Below are positions 7,393 through 13,574 of a stretch of 13,574 nt of DNA, piece after piece. The position numbers and the translations under genes are program-made. Below the pieces are notes generated by a model. It saw only the letters and a list, made by a program, of their open reading frames with translations. It was not told where the DNA came from and did no database searches. Each line of letters opens with the position of its first letter. Position 1 is the stretch's first letter. The stretch comes from Actinomycetes bacterium. GTDB taxonomy: Bacteria; Actinomycetota; Acidimicrobiia; Acidimicrobiales; JAMCPL01. Location: contig JAJZWK010000034.1 in NCBI GenBank assembly GCA_021846725.1, positions 1-13,574 of the forward strand, written 5' to 3'.

Positions 7393-8961
7393 GATCAACA
7401 CAGCCCGGACTATCACCATTACGATAACGATGATCAAGGTGACAAGAGCGGTGACACCGGTAATGGAAGTATGCCAGATGACGCACTTGGCAGTCCCGAC
7501 AGTTCGTATGGCAATACTGATAGCCCACGTGAACATGCTGATAGCTCACATGGTACTACCGACAACTTGTGCGACAACCCTGACAACTCATTTCCCGATG
7601 ATAGCAACTCCTACGATGACGACTTAGATTACCCATATGATGAATTAGATGACCTATATGACGACTCAGATATAGACTACGACGACCCGCCTGCAGGACG
7701 GACTTCTCAAGGCAACCGCCTCTGGCTGCATCCCTCAGAGGTAGGCTCTATGACCGTTCAGCGTAAAGCTCGTAGTGGATTATACAAACGACGTACAGTT
7801 GTTGCACTCGGAGTCTTGTGTCTGTCCATAACCATATCCGCTGGAGGATTTTTCCTCGCCACCCCTCTTCACGGGAACTCTCAGACTCTACACACCATCC
7901 AGGCTGTCTACCGGCCCGGTAACCCTCTAAACTCCCAAACCATGAACAAACTGGGTATGAAAGCAGCCTCCCAGGGTAGTGGGTTAATAGCTGCGCCTCA
8001 CGACCTGATAGACACCTCGAGGAGCATACAGCCCTATCTGGTAGACGTAGCTGCATCATCGTCGAACAATCATTCACAGACATCAATTGCGACCGGCATA
8101 ATAGCTACCTCTTCCTGTACGATAATAACGTCTGCATCAGCGGTACGAGGATTCAAGGTCTTCCATGTAATAGAGGAAAACGGTCACGTGTACAATGCGA
8201 ACCTTGTCGGCTACGACTCACATAGTGACATTGCAGCACTATCGATACACTCTAAGTGCCACGCGGCACCCTTTGATATGAACACACCGAAAATCGGACA
8301 ACTCAGCCTATCGGTCAGTTCTTCTATCAATCCGGAATACATCAGTCTGAACAGACGCTATCCAACGACTCACGGTCACCTCCCAATTACCACAGTTGCC
8401 GTAGGAATGGTAAGGATGAACTCTGTATCCGTCAATATAGGTGAAAATATCATTGACTGCATATTAATGGATACCCCATTCAGGGCCAATACCCCTGGAA
8501 CAGTACTTATCACGGCAGGTGGGGGCGTAGCTGGCATCCTTGTAGGACAAGTTTCCATGGACGGCAATATAGACGGTGTATTCGTTCCAGCATCACTTGC
8601 GGTAGGCGTGGCACAGGAGTTGAACTCCTACCATACGATCAACCACGGTTGGCTGGGAGTAGATGCCGAGAATACACCTTCTGCAAATGGTGTATACATA
8701 GAAAGCGTATTCCCGGGTAGTGCTGCACAAAAGGCTGGACTATCAGCCGGAGATATAATCACCGCCATAAACGGTTATCCTATCAATACAGTGGCATCGC
8801 TACAGGCAAGGCTGTACATACTACCCCCCGGATCTACAATCACCCTATCAGCCATAGAGGCAGGCAACACGCACACTACAGTGACTACACAGCTAAGCAG
8901 CTGCCTGAACACTTCATCGACCCATCTCGACAATGATGGCGACCGAGCCTGCTCCAAGTAG
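7390..8961 (+). CDS. Membrane-anchored trypsin-like/PDZ protein, probably catalytically inactive (HtrA-like pseudoprotease)
   Basis: The protein has 523 residues if ATG 7390 is used; a TTG sits immediately before it. Residues 1-100 are extremely acidic, with many Asp, Tyr, Ser and Asn. RLWLHPSEVG (110-119) resembles the motif common before the membrane helix in actinobacterial trypsin/PDZ proteins. A hydrophobic helix spans about 136-158. The outer part resembles an HtrA chymotrypsin fold (about 213-410) followed by a PDZ domain (about 420-503, GWLGVD, VFPGSAAQKAGLSAGDIITAINGYPI). Where HtrA proteins have TNxHVV, this one has TSASAV (247-252), so the catalytic His is gone. The Asp-containing DSHSDIAALSI is kept. 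The GNSGGP motif is replaced by TPGTVLITAGGG (368-379), so the nucleophile Ser also appears absent. It may bind peptides or scaffold rather than cut. No Shine-Dalgarno sequence precedes the start. The DUF2342-like gene follows after 12 bases. Confidence 0.85.
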   Translation: MDQHSPDYHHYDNDDQGDKSGDTGNGSMPDDALGSPDSSYGNTDSPREHADSSHGTTDNLCDNPDNSFPDDSNSYDDDLDYPYDELDDLYDDSDIDYDDPPAGRTSQGNRLWLHPSEVGSMTVQRKARSGLYKRRTVVALGVLCLSITISAGGFFLATPLHGNSQTLHTIQAVYRPGNPLNSQTMNKLGMKAASQGSGLIAAPHDLIDTSRSIQPYLVDVAASSSNNHSQTSIATGIIATSSCTIITSASAVRGFKVFHVIEENGHVYNANLVGYDSHSDIAALSIHSKCHAAPFDMNTPKIGQLSLSVSSSINPEYISLNRRYPTTHGHLPITTVAVGMVRMNSVSVNIGENIIDCILMDTPFRANTPGTVLITAGGGVAGILVGQVSMDGNIDGVFVPASLAVGVAQELNSYHTINHGWLGVDAENTPSANGVYIESVFPGSAAQKAGLSAGDIITAINGYPINTVASLQARLYILPPGSTITLSAIEAGNTHTTVTTQLSSCLNTSSTHLDNDGDRACSK

Positions 8962-8973
8962 TAAGATATAGAT

Positions 8974-10308
8974 ATGACATTTGGACAGCCGGATGATCCA
9001 GCAGGTGACTTTTTCGGACAAGTCATGGGAAGCATGATGAAATTTATAGGAACATCACTATCACCCCAGGACCCAACAGACATAACAAAATCAATAGCAG
9101 TAAGTATAGCCACAGAAGGAAAAACCGAATCGAATGTCGATCCGGAGCTGCGCATAAGCATGGAACGCATCTTCAAGATAGCAGGCATTTACCTGGCAGA
9201 CATGGAAGTAATCGACCAACCAGGAGCAGATAGACTGATTGAACCGGTCGAGCGTGGCGCATGGGCAATCCAAACTGCATCAGATTGGAGATACCTGAAT
9301 CAATACGATAGTAAGCAAAACGATAACGAGCCAACGCCAGATACAGAGCAACACACAGCGACTAATGTGCCAATCGATATTGACAATATTGATAGCAGCA
9401 CAAGTAGTACTCTCAGTCCTGAAGAGGAAAAGACATTAGCCAAACTGGAGGCATCGTTGGCAAATAGTACCGATCCGTTCAACCATATTGCAGATAATAT
9501 GACCGATTATATGTCTCAGGATCCCAAGTCATTGATGTCGGCTTGGAGCAAAATAATAGGACCGACGATTTCAGCAATGCAGCTTGGTGCATCCATTGGT
9601 GCGCTGAGCCAGCATGAGTTGGGACAATACGGCTTATTAATACCCAGAGTAGGCTCTTCTAAAATTATGGTCATACCTAGGAATATGGAGATATTCGCCA
9701 AAGACTGGTCGCTTGGAACTGATGAAGTATGGCTATGGGTATCTCTTAGAGAGATACTAGCTCACAACGTACTATCTCGACCTCATGTCGCCAACAAACT
9801 TATATCACTACTTTCTACGATAAGTGCACAAGTAGCACAGGCAACCATGGATGCTATGCAGCAAGTTGGAGACATGCTGGCGACAGGAGAGACCGATTAT
9901 TTCGAACAGCTTATGTCAGATCCCCTATCATTGATGAATGAACCTACAAGTAGTCAATATGGACCAGCCGAAGCAGAGATAAAGACACTTAATGCACTCA
10001 TCACTGGCTATCTTGATTATGAGTTGAGTGTATCGGTCGATCGTCTTTTTGGTGGAAAAACCAACATAGTAGAAGCATGGCACCGATACCAAATCAATGA
10101 AATAAACCAGGAGCGGGGAATACTGGGTATAGACCCAGATCCGGATGGCGAGGACCGCGGTAAGCGTTTCATATCGGGAATACTGGAGAGGGAGTCAGAT
10201 AATATCCTGGATCTTATATGGAAAAATGAAGATACCCTACCTACCGTTGCAGAGCTCGATGCACCTGGACTATGGCTGGAACGGCTAAGGATAGAAGGTT
10301 TATTGTAG
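8974..10308 (+). CDS. DUF2342 (zincin_2)-family protein with degenerate zinc-binding motif
   Basis: This 444-residue protein has no evident signal peptide or membrane helix. The segments PVERGAWAIQTASDW (91-105), IGALSQHELGQYGLLIP (208-224) and IMVIPRNMEIFAKD (231-244), and the closing GILGIDPDPDGEDRGKRFI (382-400), resemble DUF2342 proteins. Those are actinobacterial proteins annotated as zinc-dependent metalloproteases or F420-biosynthesis-associated, related to TIGR03624/TIGR03883. In that family an LHExxH motif follows the W-V segment. Here the aligned stretch is LREILAH (258-264), so the first His is Arg and the second is Ala. The later EGH/EGY segment that I expect to carry the third ligand reads TGYLDYE (344-350). 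Catalysis is therefore unlikely. Residues 112-160 form a polar, low-complexity linker. No strong ribosome binding site precedes the ATG, so coupling to the PDZ gene 12 bases upstream is plausible. A terminator follows. Confidence 0.8.
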   Translation: MTFGQPDDPAGDFFGQVMGSMMKFIGTSLSPQDPTDITKSIAVSIATEGKTESNVDPELRISMERIFKIAGIYLADMEVIDQPGADRLIEPVERGAWAIQTASDWRYLNQYDSKQNDNEPTPDTEQHTATNVPIDIDNIDSSTSSTLSPEEEKTLAKLEASLANSTDPFNHIADNMTDYMSQDPKSLMSAWSKIIGPTISAMQLGASIGALSQHELGQYGLLIPRVGSSKIMVIPRNMEIFAKDWSLGTDEVWLWVSLREILAHNVLSRPHVANKLISLLSTISAQVAQATMDAMQQVGDMLATGETDYFEQLMSDPLSLMNEPTSSQYGPAEAEIKTLNALITGYLDYELSVSVDRLFGGKTNIVEAWHRYQINEINQERGILGIDPDPDGEDRGKRFISGILERESDNILDLIWKNEDTLPTVAELDAPGLWLERLRIEGLL

Positions 10309-10312
10309 CCTA

Positions 10313-10368
10313 AGGAAGGATACTTAGAAGTTGCCTCATGCTACCAGGGAGGTCATCCTTCTTTTTTT
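10313..10368 (+). terminator. Rho-independent terminator after the PDZ/DUF2342 pair
   Basis: GGAAGGAT just after the stop codon pairs with ATCCTTCT at 10355-10362, which runs into seven consecutive T residues (10362-10368). A second inner stem, TGCCTC (10332-10337) with GAGGTCA (10349-10355) and one bulged base, can fold inside the loop. Stem plus T-run is the classical intrinsic terminator form. Confidence 0.75.
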
Positions 10369-10465
10369 GTCGTTCCTCCACTGAAGTATATGTCAGAAAA
10401 GGTATCCAGCAAAACCACTCCAACGCTACCACTTCAACGCTTTCCTGGTGATTATTCTCAGGGAG

Positions 10466-10780
10466 TTACTGCGCTATAGCCGCGTCCTTCTCGATACCGG
10501 TATCCCACTTGAGTACTATGCCTGACTGCATGGCATCTTTGGTTACCCTTTCATTGTTTCTGCGAAACTGGGGATCATAAGGAGGCAGCATGGTAAGCCT
10601 AGCCATAGCTCTATCTCTAAACGCCTCTAGAGCTGCTGAATCGTCACCCTCTATTTCAATTTCCCAATAAGGTGCAAGATGACCGATATAAACAATCCGT
10701 GCATTCCCTATTATGGGCCGATCGGTACCCTCATCTATCCTGTCATCGCCATAACTTCCATCTGCCATGACAACCATCAT
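10466..10780 (-). CDS. Small hypothetical protein encoded directly behind htrA
   Basis: I do not recognise a named family for this 104-residue protein. It has no signal peptide or membrane segment. The central part is the most structured-looking: ARIVYIGHLAPYWEIEIEGD (27-46), a probable helix DSAALEAFRDRAMARLTMLPP, then YDPQFRRNNERVTKDAM. The pattern suggests a small alpha/beta protein rather than random translation. The first ATG is at 10780; ATG codons at the second and fifth positions are alternatives (ATGATGGTTGTCATGGCA). The start lies eight bases after the htrA stop, so it is almost certainly the second gene of that transcript and may be coupled to it. A role linked to envelope protein quality control is only a guess from position. 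Confidence 0.7.
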   Translation of the reverse strand: MMVVMADGSYGDDRIDEGTDRPIIGNARIVYIGHLAPYWEIEIEGDDSAALEAFRDRAMARLTMLPPYDPQFRRNNERVTKDAMQSGIVLKWDTGIEKDAAIAQ

Positions 10781-10788
10781 ATACCACT

Positions 10789-12240
10789 TTATGGAGCAGC
10801 GCTAACAGGATACCGAGCAAGCCTGACTTTGAAGTTCAACAAGTTAGATGCCCTTTTGACTGTCACGGTAATCATGTCTCCAGGAGCATAACTACCCAAC
10901 ACAGTAGTAAGACCAGGAGCACTCTCTATCTTCCTACCCGATATTGCGATAATCACATCATGAGGTCGTATTCCAGCTATATAAGCAGGTTCCCCATAAT
11001 CTGCTTGAATAACCAGTGCACCATAATCTACATGAAGATCGTCAGAACTAGCCAGCGCAGGAGTGACACTCTCTACAACAATACCCATAAAAGGCCTGTT
11101 GCTAGTCACCTGTTTTGGAGGAGAGGTACCTCCTTTCGACAACATCCCCATCATGGGCTTTACCTGATTGATTGCTATGGCGAAGCCAATATTTTCTGCC
11201 TGATAACCGTTGCTAGCTGACCCTGCTACTGCAGTATCTATGCCAATCACCTGTCCCTGCGAGTTTACCAGAGGACCTCCTGAATTGCCTGGATTAATCG
11301 GAGCATCCGTCTGTATCAAACCGGTCAGGTGCTCTACAGCAGAAGTGATTGGATCGCGTGCCGAGAGGGAACGGTTCAGAGCAGAAACAATTCCTGATGT
11401 CACGGTAGGTCCTCCAGCAAGTGCCAGGGCATTTCCAATTGCTAGGACGCTATCACCCACAAGCAATGCCGACGAGTTACCAAATGTGACTGTCGGTAGC
11501 CCATGAACCCCTTCTATCTGTACCAAAGCAAGATCTTTCGACGGATCGGTACCTATCACTTTGGCTGGCCTCGTAAGCGTCTGCCCATAGAGGCTTACCG
11601 AGACTATGGATGATCCAGCTACTACATGATTGTTGGTAAGTACCTCACCACCCGAAGTTACGATCATTCCAGTACCAGCTCCCTCTACCACCCCTCCACT
11701 TACAGTACCTGTTGGATTAAATACCTGAGTAGTAATAGAGACTACTGCTGGCAGAACCTTTGCCAGCACCTCCTGTATATCGGTAGGGCGAGCCAAAACA
11801 CTTTTATTGGGAAAAAACTTCTCTACTACCGTTCTCTCATTGCTACGAGCAACTACTGCTCCTACTGCAGCACCTATAGACCCTCCGACCATAGCCGCTA
11901 CCAGGGCAATAACAAGCCAAGTCGAAAGACGCGGGCGAGAGCCAGACTGTCTGACTCCAGAATCTGTGCCTATCCTGGATTGTCCAATCCAAGGTGCCAC
12001 AGGCTGCATCAACTGAGTCTGTTGGTAATAGGAATAACTCGGCTGATAAGGTTGCTGAGGATATTGACCAGCGGGCTGATAAGGTTGCTGAGGATATTGA
12101 CCAGCGGGCTGATAAGGTTGCTGAGGATATTGACCAGCGGGCTGTGAACCACTGTAAATTGGCTCACCGTCTATAAAATCAGAATCGCTGGAATAGGGTA
12201 TATCCTTTCCACTGCCAAAATTTGAGGATTCCCTTTCCAC
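10789..12240 (-). CDS. HtrA/DegP-like membrane-anchored serine protease with PDZ domain
   Basis: This 483-residue protein has a cytoplasmic N-terminus of about 105 residues rich in Gln, Pro, Tyr and Ser. It contains three identical 11-residue repeats (QPAGQYPQQPY, 33-65). One membrane helix follows (about 107-131, Gly/Ala-rich), then a trypsin-like domain and a C-terminal PDZ domain (about 382-478, AYIAGIRPHDVIIAISGRKI). The catalytic triad looks complete: His205 in LTNNHVV, Asp236 in DPSKDLALVQI and Ser320 in NPGNSGGPLV. It should degrade or refold misfolded proteins outside the membrane, as actinobacterial HtrA/PepD proteins do. The start is GTG at 12240, with GGAAG seven bases upstream. 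The closest named relatives would be htrA, degP or pepD; the choice cannot be made from sequence alone. The small hypothetical gene follows in the same transcript. Confidence 0.93.
   Translation of the reverse strand: MERESSNFGSGKDIPYSSDSDFIDGEPIYSGSQPAGQYPQQPYQPAGQYPQQPYQPAGQYPQQPYQPSYSYYQQTQLMQPVAPWIGQSRIGTDSGVRQSGSRPRLSTWLVIALVAAMVGGSIGAAVGAVVARSNERTVVEKFFPNKSVLARPTDIQEVLAKVLPAVVSITTQVFNPTGTVSGGVVEGAGTGMIVTSGGEVLTNNHVVAGSSIVSVSLYGQTLTRPAKVIGTDPSKDLALVQIEGVHGLPTVTFGNSSALLVGDSVLAIGNALALAGGPTVTSGIVSALNRSLSARDPITSAVEHLTGLIQTDAPINPGNSGGPLVNSQGQVIGIDTAVAGSASNGYQAENIGFAIAINQVKPMMGMLSKGGTSPPKQVTSNRPFMGIVVESVTPALASSDDLHVDYGALVIQADYGEPAYIAGIRPHDVIIAISGRKIESAPGLTTVLGSYAPGDMITVTVKRASNLLNFKVRLARYPVSAAP
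12041..12144. repeat. Three perfect 33-bp tandem repeats within htrA
   Basis: Units 12041-12073, 12074-12106 and 12107-12139 are identical, and a partial fourth unit (GGCTG) follows. Each unit is 11 codons, so copy number can change without a frameshift. The complete identity at DNA level indicates recent expansion or continual homogenisation. Confidence 0.95.
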
Positions 12241-12307
12241 TAAGCCGCTTCCAATAAGCCTCTAAATACTTTCATTGCTTTCATTGTACAGTATGAGTGT
12301 ATCATCC

Positions 12308-12328
12308 ATTGACATTTTAGTAGTCAAT
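12308..12328. promoter_or_regulatory. Operator-like inverted repeat upstream of htrA
   Basis: ATTGAC (12308-12313) and GTCAAT (12323-12328) are exact inverse complements with nine bases between. Each arm contains a -35-like TTGAC, pointing along opposite strands. The element lies about 70 bases upstream of the htrA start codon. Two-fold symmetry suggests a dimeric DNA-binding protein site, but the sequence is short enough to arise by chance. Confidence 0.35.
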
Positions 12329-12347
12329 CCTCTGCAAGTATCGGCCA

Positions 12348-12379
12348 CATCCTCCATGTACAAAGTCAGGGGGAGGATG
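12348..12379. other. GC-rich hairpin in the htrA upstream spacer
   Basis: CATCCTCC (12348-12355) and GGAGGATG (12372-12379) form a perfect eight-base stem with a 16-base loop. No T-run follows on either strand, so it is not a clear terminator. It may be part of an unrecognised RNA leader or a DNA-level site. Confidence 0.35.
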
Positions 12380-12486
12380 CAAGAAAATGACGGACCAATT
12401 GCGAGGTCAAGATTTCGTCACCAGTGGGGGCTGTTTTGATTGATGCTCACTACAAGCCCGGGGACAGAAACAAGCCTGGAGGAAAA

Positions 12487-12699
12487 ATGACCTATGATCC
12501 CATTAAACAAGACAAATACACGATACATGCAGGCCCGCCAAAAATGCCATCTTCAGCCGTACAATCACATGCTCGCGATACCTCTGGCCTTTCCAAACAA
12601 TGTCTTCCTGTGACACCTCAGCTCGCAGGGACAAGAGACAACGTTGCCACAAGATTCCTTGTTCAGCTCAGTACTGAAGGATTCGCCTTGTCTAGCTAA
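12487..12699 (+). CDS. Possible small protein of 70 residues (uncertain)
   Basis: An ATG at 12487 is preceded by GGAGG with four intervening bases, which is close but usable spacing for a ribosome binding site. The frame is open to a TAA at 12697-12699. The product (MTYDPIKQDKYTIHAGPP at the start, LSTEGFALSS at the end) is polar, has no membrane helix or signal peptide, and resembles no family I know. The frame also extends upstream to GTG 12424. It is on the strand opposite to both neighbours and points into the 3' end of the acyltransferase gene. It may be a real orphan gene, a decayed remnant, or an open frame by chance. Confidence 0.25.
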   Translation: MTYDPIKQDKYTIHAGPPKMPSSAVQSHARDTSGLSKQCLPVTPQLAGTRDNVATRFLVQLSTEGFALSS

Positions 12700-12710
12700 T
12701 ATATATCTTA

Positions 12711-13457
12711 TTAGGTACTATGTTGTTTGTCGAAAGTCTGGCTGGGTGCGTCTGGTATCCAAGATAGAGCTAGCAAGGAATCTCCGTTGGCTCTATCCAC
12801 TGAAGCGAAGACCCTCCATTCCTCAGGATCGACTTTGACGGTCATGCGAGGGTATCCAATAGGATGACCGTTACCCTTGCAAACAAATGTAATGGGGTCG
12901 AAAGACGATACTCCATAGTTGTCAGCTACAATTTTACCGACCTGCTGTTGGAACTCAGTTGGTACCACATTATATTTTGGTACAACAGTAGGATTGGATG
13001 CCATAATACGGAAAGAGGCAGGGTGAGCCATCCTACCTGCTATAAGAATGCGACCGTTCAAAAGTTTATCGAGGCCCTCTCTGATGACACTGCGCTCGAG
13101 ATCTCGGAATAACCCCCTGCGACGATATCGGGGGTCAATGCAGCATAGACCTGCCAGGCCGACCTGTTGAGCTGGGAGACCGGGCAAATCCAGCTGTCGG
13201 GTCTCGCCGAGAGCAAACCCTACTAGTTGATCGGTATCCTGTCCGCAATCGCCACCGGAGACCAACGTACGACCATAATCAGGTTCTATGGGTACATCCT
13301 CCATGAACCTAGCAACTGCTATATAGCGAAGAATGGATAATGACTTGTCCAGGTATTCGTGGTCGGCCTGATCATATGTCAAATCAAACAAGTAATGAAG
13401 TTGTGCTCGCATGATAGATGTCATCTCTGCACTTTTGTAGACGGCTATTCTTACCAC
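12711..13457 (-). CDS. GNAT-like N-acetyltransferase family protein
   Basis: This protein has 248 residues from GTG 13457. The best evidence is a GNAT motif A-like stretch at about 99-124. Strand VGLAGLCCIDPRYR runs into RRRGLFRDLERSVI, matching the acetyl-CoA pyrophosphate loop R/Q-x-x-G-x-[GA] with Phe in place of the last small residue. An N-terminal helical region (1-50) and a beta-rich C-terminal part (185-235) surround it. The acceptor substrate cannot be inferred. No Shine-Dalgarno sequence precedes the GTG, but a perfect TATAAT lies ten bases upstream, suggesting an almost leaderless message. An alternative in-frame ATG at residue 12 would shorten it. The partial gene upstream on the same strand ends 35 bases before it. 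The stop (TAA 12713-12711) opens onto the 470-base spacer. Confidence 0.65.
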   Translation of the reverse strand: MVRIAVYKSAEMTSIMRAQLHYLFDLTYDQADHEYLDKSLSILRYIAVARFMEDVPIEPDYGRTLVSGGDCGQDTDQLVGFALGETRQLDLPGLPAQQVGLAGLCCIDPRYRRRGLFRDLERSVIREGLDKLLNGRILIAGRMAHPASFRIMASNPTVVPKYNVVPTEFQQQVGKIVADNYGVSSFDPITFVCKGNGHPIGYPRMTVKVDPEEWRVFASVDRANGDSLLALSWIPDAPSQTFDKQHST

Positions 13458-13467
13458 AGCTATATTT

Positions 13468-13473
13468 ATTATA
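13468..13473 (-). promoter_or_regulatory. Perfect -10 element (TATAAT) immediately before the acyltransferase gene
   Basis: On the minus strand TATAAT (13473-13468) stands ten bases before the GTG start. Initiation six or seven bases downstream would leave an untranslated leader of only three or four bases. Short or absent leaders are frequent in Actinomycetota. No good -35 element was found, and the surrounding AT-rich spacer raises the chance of a false match. Confidence 0.4.
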
Positions 13474-13492
13474 TTATGTTACCGAGTGCTAC

Positions 13493-13573
13493 CTAGTTTG
13501 ACCGAGCCCAAGTCTCGTACCACACTTCCAAGTAACGTTCCATATCTACGCCGAGAGGCTGCTCACCAAAATT
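13493..13573 (-). CDS. C-terminal end of an unrecognised protein (partial)
   Basis: Reading the minus strand from 13573, 26 codons are open to a TAG at 13495-13493. The peptide contains GEQPLGVDMERYLEVWYETW and ends in ARSN. The amphipathic, aromatic-rich helix looks like genuine protein, and the strand agrees with the downstream gene 35 bases away. The fragment is too short for a family call. Confidence 0.5.
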   Translation of the reverse strand, partial: NFGEQPLGVDMERYLEVWYETWARSN

Positions 13574-13574
13574 A

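Larger units (their letters stand above)
12241..12710. other. 470-base spacer between htrA and the acyltransferase gene
   Basis: No convincing gene fills this stretch. It holds the presumed htrA promoter region, with TACAAT (12288-12283) readable on the minus strand as a -10-like element but without a good -35. It also holds the inverted repeat at 12308-12328, a GC-rich hairpin at 12348-12379, and one weak small plus-strand ORF at 12487-12699. I could not match the region to tRNA, tmRNA, RNase P, SRP RNA or a riboswitch class. It may carry an unrecognised RNA or decayed coding sequence. Confidence 0.6.

Noticed and set aside
12041..12144. Regular repeats as a CRISPR array
   Set aside because: The units are directly adjacent with no spacers, keep a coding frame and lie inside htrA.
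11626..12176. Plus-strand open frames with repeated peptides opposite the htrA 5' end
   Set aside because: They are antisense translations of the 33-bp repeats and of a well-supported serine protease gene.
12262..12357. Minus-strand 31-codon open frame (MEDVADTCRGL...) just before htrA
   Set aside because: It has no ribosome binding site, is very short and contains the presumed htrA promoter; it is most likely chance.
12424..12480. Resemblance of GGGGGCTGTTTTGATT to the 5' end of tmRNA
   Set aside because: No tag-coding frame, no matching 3' acceptor end (TTCGAnTCC...CCA) and no pseudoknot pattern was found downstream.
12696..12714. CTAATA/TATTAG inverted repeat at the acyltransferase 3' end as a terminator
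   Set aside because: The stem is only six A/T-rich pairs and has no T-run, so it would be too weak to call.

Overview
The window reads as a stretch of an Actinomycetota chromosome, probably from the Acidimicrobiia or a close relative. Two things point that way. One is the glycolytic run gap-pgk-tpiA followed by secG. The other is a DUF2342 zincin-family protein beside a membrane-anchored trypsin/PDZ protein with the R-x-W-x-HPSE signature that I associate with acidimicrobial proteins. Base composition is not GC-rich, and ATA (Ile) and AGA/AGG (Arg) codons are used freely. That is unusual for the phylum and hints at a lineage drifting toward lower GC. The lineage is inferred; no rRNA is present.

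Layout: positions 3-3868 run on the plus strand. They hold the tail of a TrmH/SpoU rRNA methyltransferase, then pheS (overlapping it by 11 bases) and pheT, the two subunits of phenylalanyl-tRNA synthetase. Facing them on the minus strand, 7204 down to 3921, lies gap-pgk-tpiA-secG. Its first three genes are tightly packed, with a GTGA overlap at pgk/tpiA. secG follows after a 120-base spacer that contains a plausible promoter of its own.

Divergent from gap, positions 7390-10308 hold two plus-strand genes 12 bases apart. The first is a membrane-anchored trypsin/PDZ protein with a very acidic cytoplasmic N-terminus. The second is a DUF2342-type protein. Both look like proteases that have lost catalytic residues: the first lacks the His and Ser of the triad, and the second lacks most of HExxH. 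A rho-independent terminator closes the pair. This pair of probable pseudoproteases is the most interesting content of the window.

From 13573 down to 10466 everything clearly coding is again on the minus strand: the C-terminal end of an unrecognised gene, a GNAT-type acyltransferase, a 470-base poorly coding spacer with small inverted repeats and one weak small ORF, an apparently intact HtrA/DegP-like membrane serine protease, and a small conserved-looking hypothetical protein directly behind it. Short perfect tandem duplications recur through the window (10 bp at gap/pgk, 10 bp before secG, 33 bp in htrA, 6 bp in pheT), suggesting active replication slippage. No IS element, CRISPR array, tRNA or rRNA was seen.
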